Source: Endozoicomonas ascidiicola | GTDB taxonomy: Bacteria; Pseudomonadota; Gammaproteobacteria; Pseudomonadales; Endozoicomonadaceae | Length of the DNA stretch: 43,096 nucleotides | Assembly (NCBI RefSeq): GCF_001646945.1 | Contig: NZ_LUTV01000007.1 | Location: forward strand, 300,355 to 343,450 | Reading direction: 5' to 3' | Shown: positions 39,501 through 42,174 of the stretch, one piece after another | Layout: each line of letters opens with the position of its first letter | Numbering within the stretch: position 1 is the first letter of the stretch | Position numbers and translations under genes: made by a program | Notes under the pieces: generated by a model | The model's database searches: none | What the model saw: the letters and a program-made list of their open reading frames with translations, nothing else | Told to the model about the DNA's origin: nothing

Positions 39501-40899
39501 TGGTGATGATGAAATCAATGCCAGAGACGGCAACAACCGTATTCTTGGTGGCCAGGGTGATGATGATATCACGACTGGTAGCGGTAATGACCATATCGCT
39601 GGCGATAATGCCATTCTTGCCTATGATGACAGCGGGATTATTACCCGGGCAGAGTCCAAAGCCCTTGCCTTTGGTGGTGACGATCTGATTGAGTCCGGTT
39701 CAGGCAATGACCTTATTCTGGGTGGCTTTGGCAACGATGAACTGACGTCAGGGGACGGTAACGATACGGTTATCGGTGATAGCGGACAGGTTAATTTTGT
39801 TGGCGGTATTCGCAACGATGTCTTCAGTACCGATGTCAGCAATAGTACTGGTGGGAATGACATTATCAATCTGGGTAATGGCAGTGATCAGGCCATTGGT
39901 GGTGTTGGTAATGATCAGATAACAAATGCCTCTGGCGAAAGCATCATGATTGGCGATGATGGTCGTATTGTCAGTGACTCTGAAGGTCGTTACCTTTCTG
40001 CACGAACCGGAAGCACCTCTATTGGCGGCAATGATCGTATGACTGGCGGCTCTGACCGGGATATTATGCTGGGTGGTTTTGGTGCTGATTATCTGGACGG
40101 TAAGGCCGGTGATGATCTGATGGGCGGTGATGGGACCCTTGTGACCCGCACAACCTCCAATATCATTATTGAAGCTGTCGATCTGTTTACCGGTGGTGCA
40201 GACACCTTGATTGGTGGCGAAGGTCTTGACCGTATGCAGGGCCATGCAGAAGGTGACTTCTTTGATGGCAGTTTGAGTGAAGATGTCATTGTGGGCGACT
40301 ATGGTCGTTTTACCTTTGATGCCAATACGGATTCTGAGCAAGCGACATTCGTTGTATCTCTCGCGCAGAGTGGATTGGACTTGATTCGTGGTGAGCAGAC
40401 GGCACTGTTCAGTAATTTTGCCCAGCAGTTCTTTGCCGAATCTGGCCTCGGGCAGGTAGCAAGAAACAGAGCATTAGAAACCGTACTGTTTTCTGATCAG
40501 GCACAAAATGCTTTTTCCAGCTTAACCCCAGCGTCGCAACAACGCTCATTGAGTTCTGGTGATGTGATTTCCACCGAAATAGAAGCCGAGCAGGAGGAAA
40601 TCCCAGCAGAAGCCCAGCAAGATACTGAGCAGAAGGCATCTGATGAACTGCCAGAAGAAGAGCGTAGCGAACCAATCTTCGACAGTGATTGTGATAATAC
40701 GACGGATGAAGTTGAATCTGAATGTGTCCCAGCATCGGAGATGCAGGCAGAAGAAGTTGAGAATCTGGAGCCGCTGCTTTCTAATGATTTTGAACAGGCG
40801 ACATCGGGTATCGACCTAAATGCAGCATTGGTTGGCTTTTCTGCTTGGGTAGTGATGAAGCCTGCTGTAAAAGGAAGAAAGGCGAGGGTAGATTCTTGA
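15559..40899 (+). CDS. Giant LEPR-XLL repetitive surface/exported protein (8446 aa)
   Basis: A predicted exported or surface protein and the likely substrate of the flanking secretion genes. It has no Sec signal peptide. After a basic, helical N-terminal stretch comes the LEPR-XLL motif LEPRLLLSADP at residues 60-70. RTX-like glycine/aspartate repeats follow (about 254-452). Next is a very long Ser/Ala/Gly/Asn-rich beta-solenoid-like region (about 1100-4600) with ~262-residue repeats at 2624-3411, broken by an alanine-rich coiled coil (3575-3744). A second solenoid covers about 5450-6480, then Calx-beta-like segments (about 7030-7245) and RTX-like repeats (about 7430-8250) including a 58-residue array. 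It ends with an acidic tail and a short hydrophobic segment plus KGRKAR. The ATG at 15559 is preferred over TTG 15529; ATG 15571 is also possible and no start has a strong Shine-Dalgarno sequence. Function is probably adhesion, biofilm or matrix formation; inferred from architecture. Confidence 0.93.
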   Translation: MDRFMDKQSQDGKTYKTDVAEAAGKRLFPKLNRLFEKMFRQERLHERRKRLEDFFTLEQLEPRLLLSADPIAALQDNALQLEQDASVTLQVVTENEQQYLRLVDDNDSVLGKKSISDIAAGSTITVVGSDGADSFTVDQSFLDLGEQSFVVQFDGKGGNDTVAAGSDVTSSAWQISGDNEGSMGTSGIVEFLDIETLQATQTDESRHELAAINDDYHWLIDEEGKGVLSTLDNTEGSILQTASSIKISFSGFDLLGGSGSDYLDYSQYTSGVVVNLDAGTATGFDEISGVNTLVGSSLSDTLTGDSNNNLFIGGKGDTVTGNGGFDSVLYQASEGDLNLNVTTKQVPDENDPAKNVTVTVFEYQSGTWAEDSSNGTWSFTGSAIMETLDVDLLMATGTDGNNRLDFSESTLQVYLDGGAGDDTLIGGVKDDILIGGLGVDQLTGGAGYDEVIEVRAADFVLAGNTLKANDDDNEVDTLDGIESVYLKALAENGAGKTLDASGASEYDITLVGTEFDDVLKASDHGDTLTGLAGADVITGGAGDDVLEEDFAGRATITGSGGHYQLDLGKGASEVWTIGLPDTPTGDGFTLTITDIAGSYTTDTILWDASGLDMVRAIEKAMGLQFGQVAVTENGDGSWQFEFSGIYAGQAIATSLTANIAGVTASVTSGSQSLDTLNNFGSNDTLSLSGSEREDHVDLSTFEGRSIVSTFGGSDRITGAQDVNTIDAGDGSDTIFVTSKSADNLDGGKGSDTLVADLSNESIGHVIDLDNHQLLIGSVTITHQGFESSGLVGGAGDDAFDASSFSGVSLSTALDNIEGWKALSLHVMRVSLDDNQTALDIDLTTAATLEELISLINGADDREAGALHATFNQEQGRIELSGLSAISVPDYDASATSILNILGLTGTISNSAINGLSLSLLASLQLTSQKGNGGSDSYIGSGGNDFLEIDAGDTSVNGKGGSDTVSAVTNGAQTALVLTDNSLTWQDADDTTSDGDASITLAHIESARLTANTGATLLDASAASIDLVLDAGTTAAALKAGSGNNELRLDVNGRSEKVSVTLVDGAQSNDVVFYGGSEDFAISTFDWADITGDNYTAVNESSDDLTINGSVQWTGGDLEFRALNGKITVNGSIITDNATGKAGDVTLSARIIAVNNDITAIGSDLSDSGDITLQAIDGRNLVYGSLQQGAASALAVLPVYYNVDLQTATVTIGDVTIDGKDINIIARAESNPEKDMNNDGGIFDLGIDFLSDMQSDIENLKLIAGVSRSDVTSKVTVSSGAVLKGDNITIEANSIARVTASPISIGLAVAVGVLDSESTVNINGTLIASGDITIGSRADNFLNVDASPLFGVKGFSGSAAVGILNSDSSVTVNGASNIVAGGNLNIKAATVDYSHVTATSESGNAGKVAASVAVQIESGNTNATLAGDVLVKGDVIVDAVQEQARVGGKWGTIAEATVDRVPSIIDKYEDAAKQKVAFNKKVPLGKWLQKKVKPTDRLKPTKATVGIALVYAEDSNQVNAYLGDQSLVSNIQIGGSLDVLASAESRLLTATSSTSSSPSQLSQVEGVAGTDTSSGEFKQVPFGAAVSVTIASLDNNAQAHIQGDTQLDVLGAMNVDASAKNLTGIIAPDTTFKYVKPTLVGKDEILSDYALKEGDLIQFDHSNYQWADNDKKPEISQFFEAVYKFKGDDQSDVNLASEDFNDFTRWELLGNQYSSFPYQLFGGDTDLYFVDNDIKSEAAGAKVSLALNFSLLDSKQTADARIKGSVQLNQRSALENNFDSTGETLAYSAAENLQSASWVGAERNLTVNSQTINQSVDYVGNKTSTDTSIGFLKKLYALAGASESGNGVGASVFLNNVTTKSQAVIEDGAIIYADKVSVTADADVFAVGAGYAGGSGTASLGIAGLYMQNVISSTAIAQIQSGVTLVAGADDASSERLKVVADNRVDLIVAAGAMGSAGAVGIGASAAISDITKVTKALVGTEGNSLSRDGTITVNGDARVEADSSGLVIGTAVSASWATGKVKPSGGEPPKQENSAYGISAAGAFIFNTVDHTTAAEVQNLQSFNADKLTLKAVESSGVFAFPITYASATATKFALAAAGIGLQNDATFIVRSGAHNVGSMSLDTLDVLAKNDSIVVTTSLSAALAGIANSSVGASSSIALSGNVSINNVTADIDAYLSDIDSLTVKGKDSDGFGAKIEARDESEIYAIALGVAYAGNGAVGVTVAENTINSDIDALISNTDLTSETGKIRHQAISEADIVSVALGAAVTKETSPDFDTKVGISVGAAISSNLVRMNTRARVTEGSAITLPGKHLDDARLDIKAQNNTDIIGVVVAASVGLQSGATTTVNLSGAGASVNNEVYGDTEALIDGSTIQQTSSVLDASTADTGVYLDADANGFISATVVSASLAYAGSTTGTGVSGSIGVSLAENTIGGDPENNNKANSIRALINNSNVNVSGTVSTDAESTQKISSVITAASVALAKSDSGSAGGLSGVGASATNSMTVDIESGVTASSDGYPLLADKLTIRAKDDSDILSTVVGATVAGAYSGSNAVGLSIGVSLAESKVDTNTIAILDGVDVGSDAHKVGAVSLNATSNSEITAASVTASIAASLSTPSGSAVGLSGGGASSENTIYGSTSAVVRNSDLTSNGDISVTASNTSTIDATVIAASVAAAKDTSSGSVGVSIGAAVTSNQIGAENDRLGVLAYLENSQVDTSGNLTVSATGDMTINADAGAGSAAVAGSTGGSALTASGAGAEAKNSAYADVLAYVDNTTAVDANSILVDDLSITAKDDSDITSTAVGASLGISYAPSGTSGAISIGVSLAENTIDVNTAARLMGVSGGSADRKLGNISLTGDSTGTIQSKSVAASLAGSYGQSGSLSLSGAGASSGNTITGMTEAVIRSSDLTSDGNLFVTASNTSDIDALVVAATLAGSAGTGGSSGAVSIGAALTSNTIGSDKNNRYGVLAYLKDTSVQAEGNMTLSATGNMTIDADSGAGSAAVTGSSQSALAGSGSGASAENTIYGQVESYIDNTPADSASASSDWVLVDDLSLTASNTSNITSTAVGASLAGSYAAGSVGGSLTVGVSLAESLVDIETAARLDHVNGGKADQLNGSVSLSASSDNTIKTHSVAASLAAAFSSSGSIALSGGGAYSGNTIGGSTEALVENSDLFSNGDVSINSANTSDIDSTTVAVSAAIAADSGSGSAGISIGAAITENIIGTSDDRQGVKALVDNSALSIDGDLTVGATNNMNINADAGAGSAAVVASGGSGLAGSGSGVGATNIIYGETLAWIDSSRDITAGEIAVDAINNASITSVAGSASVAFGLASDASLSVTVAAAVAENTVNSIVGAKAAGVHNNRPRILAESLAVNATDASIIDARVVGASVGAAIGKDAGVSLAVGAAQAINTVTNQVYANIDDLAIEARNGGVTVAALESTTVDLKAEAASVAIGAGKVGAAFAVAGVKGTNTINNSSQAFITDSEITLVPRADYAGGSLIEELLNNDLVEFADGVYRYIGTDLDLSPDFESDGYQYDENGSRVAGPFTTVAAGEQFYFVDGTYRNNGATELSLEKAIAVAAALRAEALAAEASNYESLANTAQTAADNAQALADAAQTEADRLAALADTAVETSLNANTSNAVAKAEAAEQAVAAWQAELANVAGLQETADQLQEEADVWNAIYAAAKSGADDAQALADSTAAEAGLDAAGVSALKADWALLDLEEVKSSMPSGDWELVYATADYGDQDISVTAVNNAAITSVVGASSASLGAGKVGAAAAIGVTLSENTIGSNHQTSAYIEDSRLTSLNNIVVDAQSLSTIDSTVYGASVAVAAGKGALSAAAVGIDLNNTIGGSTSAYVNNSAMVAGNDISITADADGQVIKADAVAVAVSAAIGLGGSVSISATDIDNTIEMTVNAWLNVNDSQSIANQDYRVFAGNDIDVTSHVNALMKNVDATAVTFSAGLVGASGGGVDITNLVNNQVNATISGSDSSSAVIGSAGDIHLKASETTDLSIEVTNVALSASIGGALGVALVRNDVRSSITSRVKDTELASQNIYIDALANNTIGQTQAFGFAAALAAASANRADVDITTTVSAVTESATLMAVDELVINANATNYARADASGGAVGAVAAGAMIADIEQGADGAEDVLVEVGDGSRLGAAYIAIKASGNDDLLPETIAASGGYVAGAGAESNVTSYQAVVANIGKGVVIEADQFDLSSTLDQTVDASADAYSVGVASGTGAGLNINIKSYADVNVGASTAASSSGNGSSITAHDITINALNHFDKSRFSNGKSLRTGSGNLAGVTAMVSQTILNNHARINLSDDVELIAEGSYDDKANIRIEAQNDITAIDSITLETISGIGSINAATSKVDANSDAEVNIDGAVIENVTGKVFMTAKTDSENRASSDILAVSGLSSAATGVAIANTNARNNVSIANANIKAGDVYLYAGKSSQGVLNILESSANVELTAVSSSANVAVPVPEAKITETNTITLGNNADIKSMTDITIEAREGIGGSERAKESGLTLSISGVPYGFEIDRNGDVTSNNQFSVADSARATAGVNNKTFLQIRPLAEIKDILSDSSKVNAQGEINIDALTEADKKLLFGVDNAEGNVVVPELPEDVVYVMEALALSTINFLITQDTVIEHNGSYYRYTPQNSIEIDLKNENYNNKNRWTKLSLSLVESKGYPVYESAITASLGSAMTGEFFVVKPQELDSPTLTFTNLSTVLFEQKAQVESWIRDHSTNAEAIARYQVQLEEINRKIDELGLSDYVHTVEAEQIIKAPDGKYYKSKIKQESILELADYSDTTLWEPTSSNSDTWDYTDTENATSKVYNQALDILMVDLPDVYAAPGSIYLQIDGKTAESLAAQSNMDNLHAREGATIQIVNTTPFALRVNDAIVQDTQRVEMVGGSLKTYTPGAVQINYKDVNSIAIRGGAQSNDDQSSSSNSPNEIIIFQDTDPQNIKDQYGNFTLPEIPQGMYIQGNVVNENGGAYINNREGSIEVSTQIRAETVNIFAAGDFSLNSDAWFHTNKDPRQYINYQLMRNFVYNKAGTTQSIATGANDTSLIYTLFKAGYSGLESSIAADNSQIVSMGKVTLTARYLNVNGLVQSGVNTVYLTVDKNFRGGANNVDLTNKKGQAISGISFADPDNPNSVKVPVDGYWDAVRQAIIIDDIVPAGGEVVISGQVISTGNGRIVAASGYASVDINNNSGYELVMNDIDNRQYREGKITIIDSKQLTKDEYQFNGNQATHTEYQGKPIEASAVTGEIARIDYDQIGNVKTSSNANGFSYEVNEGARYVWTEGQSKTKTTVRKYEKKSFNLFGGNTDFDDWLAKDNSYKWETIEFTDKSPLLESESVLLPADEHYSESDYEVTYEQTAGDSSANDYDRDTWTTGGGWLRKKTVHTKITVVEGLKDYYTHSLKADYDIAINFLGGNSQPDVNITSKGDITLAGKIKIADEGTLNILSTHGSITMSDGVYALTSQADIAARGTVRVILEGNTTDKGHRVVSDTGSVYLGVVQDDNPGEGKTSSNKLYIDEISARHSVEINAGGGIYQANGGEAVSISANVIELLALGGDIGHLTIDSSTRNDAGYIIVEAQGNVALTESTGDLNVNRIVAAQVTGDGSSPYGVQLTTINGDILDANDDEVRASSLDTSAAQQFYAESQVTNEADAVTELYHQYWNILRDNGAVDYLADVSAYDQYDALFEHLSGDELADAQNRIAALNNSLTDVSEYNMSFDQLAVWQAAEVDSNSGKISELESRIQAKVNINRPVFESILSPGIVAKLYPDTPIMGGGSTGSAEAANIQTLVSGSAIILNAAGGLGQTDDRVTIDMSGGVVALADDQKEILSQATGNDVVATDYVFYRYTGIAGDISQFDIDYSDGNWVAVQSLDAAIDGLSTINNGDYVRVDQDGVPVLYQYTGSVASIELSQENFEVADSPWERVSATSVAPASVLNLASGELVMQLSSVTIQLWDDLNLDGDVNLTAIAEKGIALEHSGALSVDRIVGGSWVRLNVSGAMIDNGQHAEAAVVSAGDLVLITGGNIQSQAGDAFRVQVAESAKLSVDTVGSVNIWQVEGNVNISGNNTAISDLYLEDIAATGHLTFTAGLLSSFEPTSAGIGQSDIIVEKVSTTAGTVTLQAAGDILDAYNDTNSAIINIRAQDLMLIAGGGIGSRQGITDNYLDIKLSGDVSANTGNDVYLNAVESSISIGQISSLADVMLNSAQSIIDGDSDNNNELISLTGDSDISAVSIFLFAANGTIGQLGNQLEIDTNSGQLTSLSGKSTYLRETRGDLHIASLVADSDNSGSGDQNAYLTVDGSVFNSVASGDTIIATGLRIVAGDGVGRSNDSLRVLIDNLEADALTGSINLNNTGHLTLGGVSDELTGVKAQQHISLTAQSPMTINEAVIAIEGNIDLVASDSSAAGDDLIIQDVVVEAKLGNLTLNVGDRLQLNLGGQLNAAQTLTINTDLGSADSTSGAVNLYGSLNATTILLNTGQGDDTVLFDVQDIDGDVDVNTGSGNDELTVNRMVSRAAEDAFVLDGEGGTDTYIINRTGDDADYVLDVRDSGAAADGADTLTINGTTLDDTFLLRANFVAAMHVDSGGEYTSTVERINYDRNINARLTINGLEGADSFFSDDNSSITTLDGGAGNDNFQIGQLFGLDRNTATGAVAAGDDIETTETTLGFLSKGNSLPMVVYGGDGKDQIKVYSNKAITKLYGEDGDDSFIVRAFLKKNTMETAGGGDVELFGGEGADDIQYSINSPLKIDGGNGTDSVVVLGTEADDSFMITENGIFGAGLNVSFDGVELAEVDGLEGDDTFYVLSTSDEVETTIIGGLGADTFNVASDVTQPIVSYSVEGRSSFINHSVLSDDEAYNKLFVEGISLNVANKDNGAIGVDRDDGELVVSEGGAEDFYDLFLSADKPTEATVAYVTVSAARASGSDKDKTGGKADSVKISIDGQNFYESLVIAYNSETNWDEATRIYIQAVDDIAAEGQRDYVISHSVRSTNPDFDLLDIDNVEVTVNDNDKASIIVSPVNNITAIEGGADVTFDVSLSVQPEVGETVTVSIAEIIPADWTGQLTFSTDTLTFDHSNWSGQFTVTASDDNAVENLYRADITLTAGSDQNGSGFNGADTVSVDIDVVDNDSGSVIITQTDGSTLVSETKEDGYQIALSKQPTATVTVNLLNDGQIIFASDDPRFDSATNSVTFGVDDWDTPIDIKLTANPDFAPETDSQPVQNPPLQPHMLSDIRGKLIIEGGTPEGKKRELTQAVMLPTEIDGPLPLVEIELNEDEQTDTLNIFNDGSIQNDNGTLTADTLTGLGMSAGIEYHDVEVVELLLGTGNDELTIESTASNVITVVHGGGGNDTLTVDNSASDGVLVLLGDSVQDGSAYNAISDQKTEKGREFANPGSDVIDASGAGGSVVIYGGQGNDTLIGSHYDDHIAGGSGDDNISGMDGNDHIYGDSGFNLDLSTRLDMSTQILIVVNSADLSNDNLDTADQLTVGNDTIDGGNGDDIILGDKGSIAQLAGTNRILTTGSVVMISNSHRDQGGNDIISGNAGHDIVIAGFGDDEIEGGNGNDILFGDSGQLNYADGDSDISTLDSVSTVDALLGGNDQISGHTGDDFLFGGSGLDVLIGDGSRNRNTGIETDHDVIIGDLGGIALTGNRAVRIYSKDTTVGAGDTIEGNDGNDMIIAGAGNDNVQGQAGNDWILSDVGEIDLRNGQQVLSTASGNSHSTGDDTVDAGEGENRILGGLGNDEITTGSGADVVLGDNGSLTYTAAGVAISMTTFDTTLGGNDTIKTGDGDNRILAGQGGDNITTGSGSDVIVGDNGSLTFNDAGVLTELISIDTSTGGDDTITAGNGNNVIIAGAENDEVTTGTGNDVVVADNGSLSYTDTGVLVELISIDTSTGGNDTINSGSGRNLIIAGLGGDLINTGTGNDDIAGDNARFTFNDSGILREMVTIETTLGGDDEINARDGNNRILGGQGDDDITTGSGNDHIAGDNAILAYDDSGIITRAESKALAFGGDDLIESGSGNDLILGGFGNDELTSGDGNDTVIGDSGQVNFVGGIRNDVFSTDVSNSTGGNDIINLGNGSDQAIGGVGNDQITNASGESIMIGDDGRIVSDSEGRYLSARTGSTSIGGNDRMTGGSDRDIMLGGFGADYLDGKAGDDLMGGDGTLVTRTTSNIIIEAVDLFTGGADTLIGGEGLDRMQGHAEGDFFDGSLSEDVIVGDYGRFTFDANTDSEQATFVVSLAQSGLDLIRGEQTALFSNFAQQFFAESGLGQVARNRALETVLFSDQAQNAFSSLTPASQQRSLSSGDVISTEIEAEQEEIPAEAQQDTEQKASDELPEEERSEPIFDSDCDNTTDEVESECVPASEMQAEEVENLEPLLSNDFEQATSGIDLNAALVGFSAWVVMKPAVKGRKARVDS
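23428..25790 (+). repeat. Three ~785-bp tandem coding repeats in the giant gene
   Basis: The phrase LSGxGAxSxNTI recurs at 23428, 24211 and 25006, that is at intervals of 783 and 795 bases (261 and 265 residues). Each unit runs in the same order through an ASNTSxID block, SIGAAxTxNxIG, DAGAGSAAV, a DNTxA-type segment, and SIGVSLAE or a variant. The third copy decays towards 25790. The repeats are divergent at DNA level, so they look old rather than recently amplified. Confidence 0.75.
26281..26790 (+). other. Alanine-rich coiled-coil island within the giant protein
   Basis: Residues about 3575-3744 switch from beta-rich repeat sequence to a helix-forming stretch dense in Ala, Glu, Gln and Asp (AAADNAQALADAA-like runs, with a second NAQALAD/DDAQALADS echo near 26640). 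It is bracketed by two pieces of the YRYxG...W module, ending in DWELV at 26773. It would form a stiff helical rod or hairpin inside the solenoid stalk. Confidence 0.7.
36640..37290 (+). other. Calx-beta-like segments of the giant protein
   Basis: Two consecutive beta-sandwich-like units show the Calx-beta pattern: a strand ending in VTVNDND, then AIEGGADVTFDVSLS and a closing VDIDVVDNDSG, followed by SVIITQTDGSTLVSE opening a second unit. Such domains bind calcium in other large adhesins. They join the second solenoid to the C-terminal RTX-like region. Confidence 0.6.
38731..39951 (+). repeat. Regular 174-bp (58-residue) RTX-like tandem array
   Basis: The GDNGSLTF-type anchor recurs at 38731, 38905, 39079, 39253, 39427, 39601 and 39775, with exactly 174 bases between neighbours; the next copy at 39952 is 177 away. 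Each unit contains GGxDTIxxGxGxNxIxxGxGxDxIxTGxGxDxIxGDN followed by a short linker SLTxxxxGxLxELxSIDT. Glycine/aspartate nonapeptide-like runs of this kind bind calcium as beta-rolls in RTX proteins. Related but irregular repeats extend from 37840 to 40300. Confidence 0.85.
40813..40899 (+). other. C-terminal hydrophobic-plus-basic tail of the giant protein
   Basis: The last 28 residues read as a short apolar stretch (AALVGFSAWVVM) followed by the basic KGRKAR and VDS. An acidic, proline-containing tail with the protein's SDCDNTTDEVESEC cysteine pair precedes it. The layout resembles C-terminal sorting or anchoring signals (hydrophobic segment then basic cluster), but it matches no known one exactly and the apolar stretch is too short for a normal transmembrane helix. 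Confidence 0.45.
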
Positions 40900-41010
40900 T
40901 CTTCCGGCTCTGGTAGATGAAGCCTCAGTATTGGAAGCTTCTATGGAATCGGAGCCGATTGTTTATCACTCAATCAACATCAGAATTTGTGATTAGTTAA
41001 GATTCCAAAT

Positions 41011-41030
41011 GGGCTAACAGTTACCCTTTT
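41011..41030 (+). terminator. Weak terminator candidate after the giant gene
   Basis: GGGCTAACAGTTACCCTTTT can fold as a small stem with one bulged C and a CAG loop, followed by TTTT. It is the only such structure seen in the 136 bases between the giant gene and the IS1-type element. Confidence 0.35.
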
Positions 41031-41045
41031 AATTGCGGTAAAGGT

Positions 41046-41496
41046 TCAGAAGAGTTGATAATGCTCTCGGTAGATAAACTCTCCGATCACTTTGTCGTGA
41101 ACTTCTTCTGACCTTGAAAAGCAGATAGACCTGCGACACAAGCGCTTCAGACGAGTTCTGAAATTCAGGTTTTGCCGTTCTATACGTTGAGTAAAATATT
41201 TACCAATAATATGCTTCTCACCTGGCAAGAGTTTCGCATAAGATGGTCAATCATCCGTACAGTAGAACTCAAAACGATAGGGCTTCAGCAGGTTGAGTAG
41301 CTTTTTCAGAGTTGAATCCGTTCTGCGGCCAAAGGCGTGTGCAATTATCCGTTTGAACCGAGGTTCCCAAGCGTACCAGAGCCAGCGCTGATTCTTCTTG
41401 CTCCCAACAAAGCTCCACTGCTCATCCATCTCACAGATCAACTGAACCTTTGCGTTTTCAAATGGGAGCTCTGTTACTGATGGCGGAGATAGCTTT
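41046..41496 (-). pseudogene. insB: IS1 InsB transposase frame interrupted by a nonsense codon
   Basis: Catalytic part of the IS1-type transposase, read by a -1 frameshift from InsA. It runs through EMDEQWSFVGSKKNQRWLWY and RFEFYCTDD, where a TGA (complement of 41247-41249) replaces the TGG tryptophan codon that normally follows. The same frame then continues without further damage through PSYAKLLPGEKH, FTQRIERQNLNFRTRLKRL and SRSEEVHDKVIGEF to its stop in the left inverted repeat. One base change thus accounts for the break, and the copy is probably inactive unless the TGA is read through. The rest of the catalytic region appears well conserved, so the mutation is recent. Confidence 0.88.
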
Positions 41497-41749
41497 TTAA
41501 GTGGGCGATGACAGTGGTTCGGCTTATTTTGAGGACTCGCTTAATATCCCGGACACCTGAGCCATTATGCGTGAGCTGAACAATCTGTTCGTGAGTTCCT
41601 GGCTGGTTAGCGTTGTAGAGGTAGTCCAGCTGAAAGGTTTTATTGCAACAGCGGCAAAGAAATCGTTGCAGCCCTGATCTGGCTTTCCCATTTCTGACAA
41701 TATCATCAGTTGTACGACAATGAATGCATTTAACTTCAACAAGAGCCAT
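41474..41749 (-). CDS. insA: IS1 InsA-type protein
   Basis: N-terminal frame of an IS1-type transposase, 91 residues. It has a zinc-finger-like CIHCRTTDDIVRNGK...CRCCNKTF segment and a helix-turn-helix (DIKRVLKISRTTVIAHLKSY) that would bind the terminal repeats. The ATG at 41749 (MALVEVKC) matches the usual InsA start better than the upstream in-frame ATG. Near its end the sequence TTAAAAAG (complement of 41493-41500) allows a -1 ribosomal slip. After the slip the frame reads KLSPPSVTELPFENAK and enters InsB, as in IS1. InsA alone acts as a repressor in IS1. Confidence 0.88.
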   Translation of the reverse strand: MALVEVKCIHCRTTDDIVRNGKARSGLQRFLCRCCNKTFQLDYLYNANQPGTHEQIVQLTHNGSGVRDIKRVLKISRTTVIAHLKSYLRHQ

Positions 41750-41821
41750 AAAAGTACAGAACAAAACTAGCAGAATAGCAGGCTTTATTGATATTTCCCC
41801 TTCATCAACTCTTCTGAACCT

Positions 41822-42028
41822 TTACCGAAAAATGAAGGCTCTTGATTTCAATCGAGTGTGAATGCCTTCTGTATTTTGTCCTGGTTTAGAGAAGCCCCAC
41901 ATTGGGCTACCAAAGGCTGGGCCGGTAATATCGCCCATACCTTTACCAATCAGATACGTATTGGCAGACGCGGCAGTGGAAAGTACAAGCGCTGTGAGAT
42001 AAATAAATCTGTGCAGTTGTTTTATCAT
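41822..42028 (-). pseudogene. Neutral ceramidase, N-terminal fragment truncated by the IS element
   Basis: The 5' remnant of a neutral/alkaline non-lysosomal ceramidase, a secreted enzyme that hydrolyses ceramide to sphingosine and fatty acid. A Sec signal peptide (MIKQLHRFIYLTALVLS, cleavage near ASA-NT) is followed by the family N-terminal block IGKGMGDITGPAFGSPMWGF and GQNTEGIHTRLKSRAFIF. The block closely follows bacterial and animal ceramidases (for example GQNAQGILTRLYSRAFIM in the animal enzyme, from memory). After that phenylalanine the frame enters the IS terminal repeat and stops at a TAA it supplies. About 65 of roughly 650 residues remain. The 136 bases on the far side of the element do not encode the continuation, so the rest of the gene has been lost, not just interrupted. 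Confidence 0.85.
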
Positions 42029-42136
42029 GAGTTGTCGTTTTTATTATTGTGTTTGACTGTATGCTTTACTATGACGGCTTGCCTTATACAAGACAATTGT
42101 CTTTCAAAGTAGTAACGTCTAGAGAATCATGATTAG

Positions 42137-42164
42137 CAGGCAAATAAACGACATTATTTGCCTG
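42137..42164. terminator. Hairpin after the lipoprotein gene
   Basis: An 11-bp perfect stem CAGGCAAATAA/TTATTTGCCTG with the loop ACGACA lies just past the lipoprotein stop. A T-rich tract (42165-42180) flanks it on the plus side and corresponds to an A-run before the stem on the minus strand, so it looks bidirectional. It probably ends the minus-strand lipoprotein transcript. Confidence 0.6.
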
Positions 42165-42174
42165 TTTCACTTTT

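Larger units (their letters stand above)
41036..41827 (-). mobile_element. IS1-family insertion sequence, 792 bp
   Basis: The element is bounded by perfect 24-bp terminal inverted repeats at 41036-41059 and 41804-41827 (beginning CGGTAAAGGTTCAGAAG). It encodes the two-frame InsA/InsB arrangement of IS1 on the minus strand. Size and organisation are normal for the family. No 8-9 bp target duplication is visible: the left flank ends TTTTAATTG and the right flank starts AAAAATGAA. This points to deletion or rearrangement after insertion, in line with the loss of the interrupted ceramidase gene. Confidence 0.92.

Noticed and set aside
38731-39951. Periodic repeats considered as a CRISPR array
   Set aside because: The repeats lie in frame inside a coding region, are protein-level Gly/Asp repeats, and have no unique spacers or identical DNA repeats.
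41046-41441. TGA in InsB considered as a selenocysteine or reassigned tryptophan codon
   Set aside because: Other genes here use TGG for tryptophan and TGA as a normal stop, and no selenocysteine-type hairpin was evident; a nonsense mutation is simpler.
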